From: Lactiplantibacillus plajomi
Lineage (GTDB): Bacteria > Bacillota > Bacilli > Lactobacillales > Lactobacillaceae
Length of the DNA stretch: 37,715 nucleotides
Reading direction: 5' to 3'
NCBI RefSeq assembly: GCF_005405405.1
Contig: NZ_BJDZ01000030.1
Coordinates: 1 to 37,715, forward strand
Position numbers and translations under genes: made by a program. Of this stretch, positions 26,006 through 33,004 are shown piece after piece (position 1 is the stretch's first letter; each line of letters begins with the position of its first letter). The notes below the pieces were generated by a model. It was given only the letters and a program-made list of their open reading frames with translations, was not told the DNA's origin and did no database searches.

Positions 26006-26581
26006 ATGGTAGAATATTTTGAAAAAGCGGGGCGACCCGGCAAAGTTTTGAAGCAGACGCCGGTTTATCACGGCCCGATTTTTGACTTAGTTAAACAGGA
26101 AATTGAAACGCCAGACGGCTTGAAAGTCGAACGGGACTTGATCGACCACGGCAACGCCGTAACGATTTTGGCCATCACCGCGGATGACCGCGTCGTGTTG
26201 GGGTCCGAGTACCGGGTCGGTCGCAATGCCGAAACGATTAGTTTACCGGCCGGCTTGACTAACCCGGGTGAGGACCCGCTGACGGCGGCTAAGCGCGAAT
26301 TGCGCGAAGAGACTGGCTACATTGCCCGCCAGCCGCGGCTAATGACTAAGATTAGTTCTTCGGAAGGCTTTACCAACGAAACGGTCAACTTGATTTTGAC
26401 GCATATCGATCCAAGCGAGCACGGCGAGAAGCACTTTGACCACGACGAGTACGTCAATACCGCGTTGGTGCCGCTCACCCAAGTCATTGACTACTTGAAA
26501 ACCGGGCGGATTCATTCGGCGCAGGGCGTCTGCGCGTTGACTTGGTACCTCAACTTTATTCGCCCGGAGGAACGGGCATGA
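26006..26581 (+). CDS. nudF: Nudix hydrolase, ADP-ribose pyrophosphatase type
   Basis: A 191-residue Nudix protein. The full Nudix box is present (GLTNPGEDPLTAAKRELREE, then TGY, near residues 75-97). The N-terminal strand-rich region with DGLKVERDLIDHGNAV and the YRVGRNAETISLPAG segment before the box are typical of ADP-ribose pyrophosphatases, which split ADP-ribose to AMP and ribose-5-phosphate. AGAGGGATAACG precedes the ATG. The stop overlaps the next start by four bases (ATGA). Confidence 0.88.
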   Translation: MVEYFEKAGRPGKVLKQTPVYHGPIFDLVKQEIETPDGLKVERDLIDHGNAVTILAITADDRVVLGSEYRVGRNAETISLPAGLTNPGEDPLTAAKRELREETGYIARQPRLMTKISSSEGFTNETVNLILTHIDPSEHGEKHFDHDEYVNTALVPLTQVIDYLKTGRIHSAQGVCALTWYLNFIRPEERA

Positions 26582-27189
26582 ACTTAACCGAAAAGTTTCG
26601 TTACATGGCGACCGGTCAACCTTATCAGGATCAGGACGCCGAATTAGAAGCGCTGCGGGACACCGCAACGGATAAAACCAACGCCCTTAACGCCACCACC
26701 GACCGGACGGAGAAGGAACGGCTGCTGCGTGAGTTGATCGGGTCGGCCGGCGTGGCGCCGTTTGTTAACCCGAATTTTCGGGTCGAATTCGGCCGGAACG
26801 TCCACGTGGGCGACCACTTCTTTGCCAACTACGACTGCGTCTTGTTGGACGGCGCACCAATTAACATTGGTGACCACGTGCTGTTTGGACCGAAAGTTGG
26901 TTTGTACACGAGTAATCACATGATTGACCCGCAGGCACGTGTCGCGGGCGGTTGCGTGGCAAAACCGATTATGATTGGCGATTGCTGTTGGTTAGCGGCG
27001 AACGTCACGGTCTTACCGGGAGTGACAATCGGTAAAAACACGATAATTGGTGGCGGGAGTGTCGTGACCCACGATATTCCGGCCAACGTGTTCGCGGCGG
27101 GGAATCCGTGCCGGGTATTGCGACCGGTGACGGTGGTCGACCGGACCGGGTTTACCGGCGAAGACTTTAAATTAACGTCACTAAAATAA
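26578..27189 (+). CDS. hexapeptide-repeat sugar O-acetyltransferase (Maa/LacA-like)
   Basis: A 203-residue left-handed beta-helix acetyltransferase. The N-terminal cap (EKFRYMATGQPYQDQDAELEALRD) is the Maa domain. The hexapeptide coils run from about residue 60, with catalytic His in YTSNHMIDP and the C-terminal WLAANVTVLPGVTIG and GGGSVVTHDIPANVFAAGNPCRV. It acetylates maltose- or galactoside-type sugars. The ATG at 26578 follows GGAGG by six bases and overlaps the Nudix stop. Last gene of the operon. Confidence 0.9.
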   Translation: MNLTEKFRYMATGQPYQDQDAELEALRDTATDKTNALNATTDRTEKERLLRELIGSAGVAPFVNPNFRVEFGRNVHVGDHFFANYDCVLLDGAPINIGDHVLFGPKVGLYTSNHMIDPQARVAGGCVAKPIMIGDCCWLAANVTVLPGVTIGKNTIIGGGSVVTHDIPANVFAAGNPCRVLRPVTVVDRTGFTGEDFKLTSLK

Positions 27190-27204
27190 TTTTAAAAACT
27201 AAAA

Positions 27205-27241
27205 AACTGGTTGCCAGTCATTGCTGGCAGCCAGTTTTTTT
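27205..27241 (+). terminator. terminator of the Tad2-like operon
   Basis: AACTGGTTGCCAG pairs with CTGGCAGCCAGTT (13 bp, one G-U) around TCATTG, followed by T run. Confidence 0.88.
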
Positions 27242-27765
27242 CACGCTTGATCGCGGTAGGCGTCAATCCCCGCCGTTAGCTTTTGAACGCGAAAGTGCCG
27301 TAGTTGACTGGTCACGATGCGCAGGTCGTCGCCACTTAAAAACAGGTTATCCTTGAGGGCACTGTAGCTAGCTAAGAAACCGGGCGTGACCGTAATCGTC
27401 ACGTACTCGACTTTGAGCGGCAGCGTGCCGTAGTCGGTTTGCTGGTGGTAGGTGACGTCACCGATTTTAATGGTACGGATGTTTGACCACGGTAGGTGAA
27501 TCCGTTTGTGCCGGTTTAAGGTTCCGTAGTAGTAATCAATGCCGTCAGCGGTGACCGCCAGTACCACCGGATCACCAAGCAACCGGTAGCCAGCAATTAC
27601 CAGTACGGCAATGCCAGCCAACCCTAGGACCAGACCGAACAAGTGCAGCAGCCAAGAAAAGGACGGGCTCAGATTGAGAGCGCTGCCGACCAGTAATAGG
27701 CCGGCCCCCAACGTACCGTTGGTCAGTTGGGCTAAGCGGGAATAGTGAAATTGGTAGCGGGTCAT
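27241..27765 (-). CDS. two-TM protein with PH-like domain
   Basis: A 174-residue protein: basic N-terminus, two membrane helices (about 19-32 and 39-62), and a C-terminal soluble domain with LAVTADGIDYYYGTLNRHKRIHLPWSNI and VEYVTITVTPGF, the strand pattern of bacterial PH-like domains (compare STM3941-type proteins). No catalytic motif. GTGAGG precedes the ATG. Function is unknown; it is convergent with the Tad2-like operon. Confidence 0.7.
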   Translation of the reverse strand: MTRYQFHYSRLAQLTNGTLGAGLLLVGSALNLSPSFSWLLHLFGLVLGLAGIAVLVIAGYRLLGDPVVLAVTADGIDYYYGTLNRHKRIHLPWSNIRTIKIGDVTYHQQTDYGTLPLKVEYVTITVTPGFLASYSALKDNLFLSGDDLRIVTSQLRHFRVQKLTAGIDAYRDQA

Positions 27766-27856
27766 TGTTTTCGCCTCACTTTAATTAATAGTTTACCGTA
27801 AGTTGACACGAAAATACTTGGAAACTGTGACGTCCCAACATTAATTCACGGTGGTG

Positions 27857-28504
27857 CTATTTAACGTGGATTCCGTTAAAGTAGGCGGCTAGGTTAGCGG
27901 CTTGGTAAAGGTTGACGGTCATGCCGCGGGCCATCGCAGCTTCTAAGTCGAGCCGGTCGAAGGAACAGCTGCTGAGGTCGACCCCCTTTAGTTTCGTCTG
28001 GTTAAAGGCAACTTTGTCTAATTGACAATGGTCGAACTTAACGCGGGTGAAGTGGTCTTGCATGATGCTGGCATCGGTCAGCGCACATGCCGTAAAGTTG
28101 ACGACCTTCCATTTCATTTCGCAAAGAATGGCGAGGTCGAGCCGGCACTGGTCAAAACTGACGTTGTTGAGGACGGCTTTCGTCAAGTCGACGCCGATTA
28201 ATTTACAACCCGTAAAGCGGGTTCGGAAAATGCTGGCGCCCTCGAAGTGGCAGTTGGAAAAGTCACAACCGTCGAAAATGACGTCGGTCAATTCGAGGCG
28301 TTCAAAAGTCCGCCCGCTAAAGTTCACGTTTTTAAAGTAAACCTGCTCGAGCATCGGGTGAACGATCGGTGTAGCGGGAATGGTCGTATTTTCGACGCGA
28401 CAGTGACTGAGTAAGTGGTCATCATCCTGATAAATTTGCTCAAAGTCCGCCGCAATTAAGGTTGCGGGGGCTATACGTGGTTGGTCCAATAAAATCATCT
28501 CCAA
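27857..28504 (-). CDS. pentapeptide-repeat protein, Qnr-like layout
   Basis: A protein of about 215 residues with pentapeptide repeats from about residue 45 to 185 (for example FKNVNFSGRTFERLEL, IFDGCDFSNCHFEGASIF, LIGVDLTKAVLNNVSF) and a non-repeat end VNLYQAANLAAYFNGIHVK. Length and end resemble Qnr/MfpA-type DNA mimics that protect gyrase, but many repeat proteins have unknown roles. The start is uncertain: TTG 28504, ATG 28498 or TTG 28489; GGAG at 28499-28502 fits the last best. Confidence 0.75.
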   Translation of the reverse strand: MEMILLDQPRIAPATLIAADFEQIYQDDDHLLSHCRVENTTIPATPIVHPMLEQVYFKNVNFSGRTFERLELTDVIFDGCDFSNCHFEGASIFRTRFTGCKLIGVDLTKAVLNNVSFDQCRLDLAILCEMKWKVVNFTACALTDASIMQDHFTRVKFDHCQLDKVAFNQTKLKGVDLSSCSFDRLDLEAAMARGMTVNLYQAANLAAYFNGIHVK

Positions 28505-28758
28505 TGGTTAAAGGATACCAAGTTTCGTGATTAGTTAAATGAGAAAAAACTAAGCCGCTTAGTTGATCAAAATGGGATTGGCCCGGGCAATCCCGGGTGA
28601 ATAATCCGCAAAAGACGCCTGGGTCACAATGATGGGCCTAATTTATCACTAAAATTTTAGAAATCACCGGTTCAATCTATTTTAGCCCACCGTAGAAGCC
28701 GTCAGGACAACGGTTGTGAGCTGAGTGTTGGTTTGGTGGACGTGCAGGGTCAAGTAGG
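28505..28758. other. intergenic stretch upstream of the pentapeptide gene
   Basis: About 250 bases with no credible gene. It holds a small hairpin read on the minus strand (AACTAAG-CGG-CTTAG followed by T run, 28546-28564), which looks like a weak terminator or attenuator before the pentapeptide gene, and a second inverted repeat GGGATT/AATCCC at 28574-28594. No clear promoter was found. Confidence 0.4.
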
Positions 28759-28759
28759 C

Positions 28760-28790
28760 AAAAAGCTGTCGGCAACGCCGACAGCTTTTT
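28760..28790 (-). terminator. terminator of the teichoic-acid operon
   Basis: A perfect 14-bp stem (AAAAAGCTGTCGGC with GCCGACAGCTTTTT) and a 3-base loop, five bases after the tagF-like stop. Confidence 0.85.
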
Positions 28791-28794
28791 GAAT

Positions 28795-29961
28795 TTACTT
28801 TGAATTTTGGGTCTTCGGTGGTAGCGCATCCCCGAAAAAGGCGTTAACGACCCGCTCGCTGGCGTGGCCGTCTTCCCAGTTATTGAACCGGTGACTGAAG
28901 CGTTGGTAAGCATCGGCATACTCGCGCTTCAACGCGGGTAAGTCGTGTAGTGCGGCCATGACATCGTCATTGGTTTTTAACAGTGGGCCGGGGAGGTCGG
29001 TTGTCATATCAAGGTAGAATCCCCGTAATACGCCTTCGTACTTTTCGTAATCGTAAACAAAGTATAAAATCGGTCGCTTAAGAATAGCGTAGTCGAAGAA
29101 GACGCTAGAATAATCGGTAATCAGTACGTCAGAAATTAAGTAAAGTTCTGAAATGTCGTTGTAACTGGATTCATTAAAAACAAAATCGCCAAAGCCAGTT
29201 GTATCCAAGTGTTCAGTGATGAAATAGTGGGTTCTTAAGACTAGGACGTAATCGTCACCGAGCTCCCGCCGTAAACGGGCAATGTCTAATTTTAAGGTGA
29301 ATTTATAGTTACCGACACCGTAGTAATCATCGTCGCGCCAAGTCGGGGCGTACAGAATGATCTTTTTATCCAACGGAATACCGAGCTTTTGCTTGATGGC
29401 TTTCGCCCGGGCGTCCTTATCTGGTGCGTTGAGAATGTCATTGCGGGGATAACCTGATTTCAACATCCGTTCCTTCGGGTACATGAAGGCGTGCTCGAAG
29501 ACGTCGGCTGAAAACTGGTTGGCCGTGATCAAGTTATCCCATTGGCGTGACTGGTGGTAAAAGATTTGTTTGTACAGTGGGTTGGCACTAGCCACGTTGT
29601 CCATATCAAAGACCAAGTGCTTTAACGGCGTTCCGTGCCAGGTTGACAGGAACTTGGTTCCCGGCCGCTTAACGAACCATTTAGGTTGGCGCATGTTGAT
29701 AACCTGAAATTTAGTTGTGGCTAAGTAGTACATGTAGCGCCAGCCGAACCGTTTAACCACGATGGTGTTCGGGTTGTGTCCCGGGTTGGGGGTGACGCCC
29801 TTATTCATGACCCAGACGTGCTTAAACTGGCCAGGATAGGTGGCCTGTAAGTATTCGTAAATCGCCTTGGGGCTATCCGAATAGTTGCGTCCCAGAAACG
29901 ATTCGTAAAAAATCGTTTTGGGCTTAATTGGCAACTTCGTGAACCACCACTGGTATGCCAA
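28795..29961 (-). CDS. CDP-glycerol glycerophosphotransferase (TagB/TagF-like), probably detached C-terminal half
   Basis: A teichoic-acid polymerase/primase domain: FYESFLGRNYSDSPKAIYEYLQ, LSTWHGTPLKHLVFDM with the catalytic-type histidine, SGYPRNDIL, ILYAPTWRDD, LRTHYF and LITDYSSVFFDYAILKRPILYFVYD are the family blocks in order. It adds glycerol-phosphate from CDP-glycerol at the inner membrane face. The first start codon is the TTG at 29961 (388 residues) with a poor ribosome site. The frame is open a further 55 codons upstream, without ATG, GTG or TTG, to the TAA of the GT2 gene, which is in the same frame. The extension reads as a basic protein segment. Confidence 0.8.
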   Translation of the reverse strand: MAYQWWFTKLPIKPKTIFYESFLGRNYSDSPKAIYEYLQATYPGQFKHVWVMNKGVTPNPGHNPNTIVVKRFGWRYMYYLATTKFQVINMRQPKWFVKRPGTKFLSTWHGTPLKHLVFDMDNVASANPLYKQIFYHQSRQWDNLITANQFSADVFEHAFMYPKERMLKSGYPRNDILNAPDKDARAKAIKQKLGIPLDKKIILYAPTWRDDDYYGVGNYKFTLKLDIARLRRELGDDYVLVLRTHYFITEHLDTTGFGDFVFNESSYNDISELYLISDVLITDYSSVFFDYAILKRPILYFVYDYEKYEGVLRGFYLDMTTDLPGPLLKTNDDVMAALHDLPALKREYADAYQRFSHRFNNWEDGHASERVVNAFFGDALPPKTQNSK

Positions 29962-30126
29962 CTTGGTGCTTCCCCGGCCGCGGTGACGAATAACCCGATT
30001 TAACTCGCGTAACCGAACGAGCTGGTTAATTGCTCGTTGCGGGCATTGCCCACGTCGCTTGATTTTTATTAAAATTCGTCGACTTTGACCGTGAAGGGTT
30101 TGCTTGATTAAGTCGTCCGGAATTTG
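29962..30126 (-). pseudogene. in-frame linker between GT2 and TagF domains
   Basis: These 55 codons continue the tagF frame up to the TAA at 30127-30129. The translation is basic and helix-prone (QIPDDLIKQTLHG, ILIKIKRR, AINQLVRLRELNRVIR), as found between the domains of bifunctional GT2/TagF proteins. There is no start codon of the usual kinds. It is either untranslated relict of a fusion or reached by read-through. Confidence 0.6.
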
Positions 30127-31125
30127 TTACAACAAATTTTGCAAGGTTGCCATTAGCTCGTTGACTTGCTCAGTAGCTACCGTGCGGGTGTGGGTTGCTA
30201 ACGCGGCGTATAGGTAACAGTGCAAACGGTGTAGGCTGCGAATACTGATGGCGTTGAAGCCGGCAGAACCGGGTTCAAGTTGGGCTAAAGCGGCTTGCCA
30301 GTCCAGCACCCGTTTTGTCCATCGTTGCGGGTCATCGAGTTGATGAACGGATGGTGCGTTAATGGGATCGTTATGCTTAACACGAACGTAAGATGGCTTA
30401 CTTAAGCGCAACGTACTAGTGGTTAAACGGAGCACGTTTGCCATGAAGGCACCGTCGGGGTACAACGTGTTTTTTTCATCAAACTTCAAATCGTGGTCAT
30501 TGACCAGTTGGCGTGCAACGATTTTACCGGTGACTTTCAACTGGCGGTTGATGCCCGTCCAACGTTGATTACCGGTATGTTCATAATAACGATGTTGTAA
30601 CCAGTTTAAAACGACGGGATCTAGTTGTTGGGCCTGTGGAATGATGGCATTAGTGGCCATGCTAACGACGTGCCGTTTCGGCCGTTGACGCTTCAAGCCG
30701 CCCCATTTAGGCATGTCATCCTGAGCGTCACTGGTTTGGTGACTGGTTAAAAACGCGTCGTGGGGTTCGTAAGTTGGGTACTGGTTCAAATCGTATAAGG
30801 TCGCCTGTGAGCGAACCGGGATAATGGCTGCGACTTCACTCAGTGCGGCTGGTAGCAAGTAGTCGTCACTATCGATGAAGACTAACCAGTCGCCAGTTGC
30901 AGCTGCTATTGCAGCGTTTCTAGCCGCACCGATCGTTGTCGGTTGAAATTGGATTTGGCGAATTGGAAACGGGGCTTGCCAAGTCGAACTCGTTAAATCA
31001 AGTGGCTGATTGCAAGCAATTAGCCATTCAAAGTTATGGGTGATTTGGCGATTCAAATTCTCTTTAAGTGCATGTAACTGGGGTAATTCAGTTGGCAAGC
31101 AGGGGGTGATTAAACTGTACAGCAT
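30127..31125 (-). CDS. GT2 glycosyltransferase, N-terminal half of a likely GT2-TagF fusion
   Basis: A 332-residue GT-A protein. The start YSLITPCLPTELPQLHAL, the TTIGAARNAAIAAATGDW segment and the metal site FIDSDDYLL (Asp85, Asp87, Asp88) are all intact, as is YPDGAFMANVL in the acceptor half. It should act on wall teichoic acid or a related envelope glycan. GAGAGG precedes the ATG. It ends LMATLQNLL-TAA, and the next codon of the same frame is CAA, so a single base could restore an uninterrupted protein of about 775 residues with the TagF domain. Confidence 0.82.
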   Translation of the reverse strand: MLYSLITPCLPTELPQLHALKENLNRQITHNFEWLIACNQPLDLTSSTWQAPFPIRQIQFQPTTIGAARNAAIAAATGDWLVFIDSDDYLLPAALSEVAAIIPVRSQATLYDLNQYPTYEPHDAFLTSHQTSDAQDDMPKWGGLKRQRPKRHVVSMATNAIIPQAQQLDPVVLNWLQHRYYEHTGNQRWTGINRQLKVTGKIVARQLVNDHDLKFDEKNTLYPDGAFMANVLRLTTSTLRLSKPSYVRVKHNDPINAPSVHQLDDPQRWTKRVLDWQAALAQLEPGSAGFNAISIRSLHRLHCYLYAALATHTRTVATEQVNELMATLQNLL

Positions 31126-31151
31126 ATAGATTCCTCTCTAAATCGTAACGA

Positions 31152-31991
31152 TTAGGCTTCCATTTCGGGTGTCCGTTCTAACTGATTCGCTAGTTTTTGG
31201 CGCTGCGTATCAGTTAGGGGGGCGTCAGACTTATCATTAATTAGTTTTTTAAGTTGTGACCGGTAGTATTTCAGGTATTGTGGTTGCCAATCGGGAGTTA
31301 ACGGCACGGTCAGCGCGGCTTCTAACTGGGCAGCCCACTCTAGCGGAACGGTATGGAACCAACTTGTTAACTGAATTGTTGGAACGTGAAGGCGGATGAT
31401 TTCCGTTTGTTGATTTAAAAGTTGCAAGTTTTGTGATACGGCTGCTAGTGGGTAGGTCGTAGCTAACTGGTCAGCGGGTAAGATGATGCCAGTTGGCCGG
31501 AGCCGCTGGGATAGGTATTTAAAACTCTTTAGATTACCTTGAAGCGAATAGTTTTGTAGCCCCCAGAGTTGCGGCCAAACGTTTTCAGCGTTGCTCATGC
31601 GTAAGTAGGTATCTAACAGGAGATTGTCCGTGTGCCGGGCGAGGTAACTTTCTGCTTGCTCGGTAACCGGTGTGGCAGTATTGAAAGTCGCTAAGCTGAT
31701 GGCGGTGTGCGGGTGTTCAGTTAGAACGCTTTGCCATTGAGCAATCGCGCCGGGGAGTAGTCGATCGCTGGGACACAAGTTAAGGACGTAGGTTGTGGCA
31801 CTAGTGGGCCATTCGGTCGTTGGGTTAGTGACGAGTGCCTGACGTTGCTCATCGGTTAAAGCTTGCGCTAGGTCATCGGCTAGCTGAATTTTAACGTTAT
31901 CTGTTTGCTGGTGCCTAATCGACTGAACTAATTGATTCAGATTATTCCAGTCGAATGGCTCGACGCTCACGATGTTAATCAATAATTGCAT
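31152..31991 (-). CDS. GT2-like protein without metal-binding motif
   Basis: A 279-residue protein whose pattern follows the GT2 fold (strand-rich start LLINIVSVEPFDW, and YVLNLCPSDRLLPGAI at 69-82 where active enzymes have FIDSDDYLLPGA). The acidic DxD residues are missing apart from one aspartate, so sugar transfer is doubtful. It leads the teichoic-acid operon, 26 bases before the GT2 gene. It may be a scaffold or partner of that enzyme. AGGAG precedes the ATG by ten bases. The region is more AT-rich than the rest of the window. Confidence 0.65.
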   Translation of the reverse strand: MQLLINIVSVEPFDWNNLNQLVQSIRHQQTDNVKIQLADDLAQALTDEQRQALVTNPTTEWPTSATTYVLNLCPSDRLLPGAIAQWQSVLTEHPHTAISLATFNTATPVTEQAESYLARHTDNLLLDTYLRMSNAENVWPQLWGLQNYSLQGNLKSFKYLSQRLRPTGIILPADQLATTYPLAAVSQNLQLLNQQTEIIRLHVPTIQLTSWFHTVPLEWAAQLEAALTVPLTPDWQPQYLKYYRSQLKKLINDKSDAPLTDTQRQKLANQLERTPEMEA

Positions 31992-32082
31992 CTATAATTT
32001 CTCCTAAAAAATTAAATTATAAATATATACGTCTTCATTAACGCACAAAGCCGGATAACTGTAAAGATAATAAACAAACAAT

Positions 32083-32088
32083 ATTATA
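32083..32088 (-). promoter_or_regulatory. candidate -10 of the teichoic-acid operon
   Basis: TATAAT on the minus strand in an AT-rich leader, about 92 bases before the first gene; the -35 is poor. A second TATAAT closer to the gene (about 32018) with TATATT is also possible. Confidence 0.35.
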
Positions 32089-32118
32089 CATACTTGTTAG
32101 ATTCGCGGTATTTAATGG

Positions 32119-32167
32119 ACATAAAAAACGATCAAAACTGCATAAAATTTCCAGTTTTGATCGTTTT
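32119..32167 (-). terminator. terminator of the thrC-HAD operon
   Basis: A perfect 16-bp stem (32125-32140 with 32152-32167), 11-base loop, and T run on the minus strand, after the HAD stop. Confidence 0.9.
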
Positions 32168-32185
32168 AAAATATTAAAATAAAAA

Positions 32186-32992
32186 TTATAAATCGAAATA
32201 CTTTTCGAGGTAGACCGCAACCCCGTCGGCGTCGTTGCTAGCCGTCAAGGCGTTGGTAGCCGCTTTAACTTCTGGAATAGCGTTTTCCATCGCAACGCCG
32301 ACCTTAGCGGCGGTTAACATCCCGAGGTCGTTTTCTTCGTCACCAAAAGCCATCAGGTTCTCAAAGCTTTCACCGAAGTGCCCCAGCAGTGCTTTTAGCC
32401 CGCTGGCTTTATCCGTGTGCGGCGGTAAAAATTCGAGCAACGTCCGCCGGGAAGGCACCACGTGAAAGAAGTCGGTAATGGTTGCCGGGAGGGCTTCCTG
32501 AATGGTTTTGGCGTCCTTGCCGGCACTGACGATCTTACCAAAACGGTCGTCGGCGGGCAGGTCGGCAAAGGTCACGTTTTCAAACGGCATCAGGCCGTTC
32601 ATAAATTCTTCGTAGGGTGACTTACCGAGGTCGGTCAGGGAATAGACCCGTTGTAAGTCGATCACGTCCAAGTGGAAACCCTGGGTCTTAGCCTGTTCAA
32701 AGAGCGGTTGCAAGTCCGTTTTCGAAACGCTGGTCCGGGCTAATACGTCGTTAGTGGTATTTTGAATCACCAGACCACCGTTGAAGGTGATCGAGTAATC
32801 GTCGGCCTGGGTTAGCGCCAGTTGTTGTAAGAAGGGCTGAATCGCCTTGATCGGTCGGCCGGTACATAAGATGATCCGTTTGCCGGCGGCGTGTAACTGC
32901 TTGAGTGCCCGTTCGGTTCGTGGCGAAATCGTTTTTTCTGAAGTTAACAAGGTGTTATCTAAATCTAACGCAATGGTGGTAATCATGTGCAT
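32186..32992 (-). CDS. Cof-type HAD hydrolase
   Basis: A 268-residue HAD phosphatase. Motif I is IALDLDNTLLTSEK, motif II is the threonine of ILCTGRPIKA, and motif IV is MAFGDEENDLGML near residue 215, with a C2 cap between. Substrates are typically sugar or nucleotide phosphates. The first ATG is chosen because AGGAAG lies seven bases before it; a second ATG is two codons in. It starts 12 bases after the thrC stop and should be co-transcribed, though a metabolic link to threonine is not evident. Confidence 0.87.
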   Translation of the reverse strand: MHMITTIALDLDNTLLTSEKTISPRTERALKQLHAAGKRIILCTGRPIKAIQPFLQQLALTQADDYSITFNGGLVIQNTTNDVLARTSVSKTDLQPLFEQAKTQGFHLDVIDLQRVYSLTDLGKSPYEEFMNGLMPFENVTFADLPADDRFGKIVSAGKDAKTIQEALPATITDFFHVVPSRRTLLEFLPPHTDKASGLKALLGHFGESFENLMAFGDEENDLGMLTAAKVGVAMENAIPEVKAATNALTASNDADGVAVYLEKYFDL

Positions 32993-33004
32993 CCCGCTTC
33001 CTAA

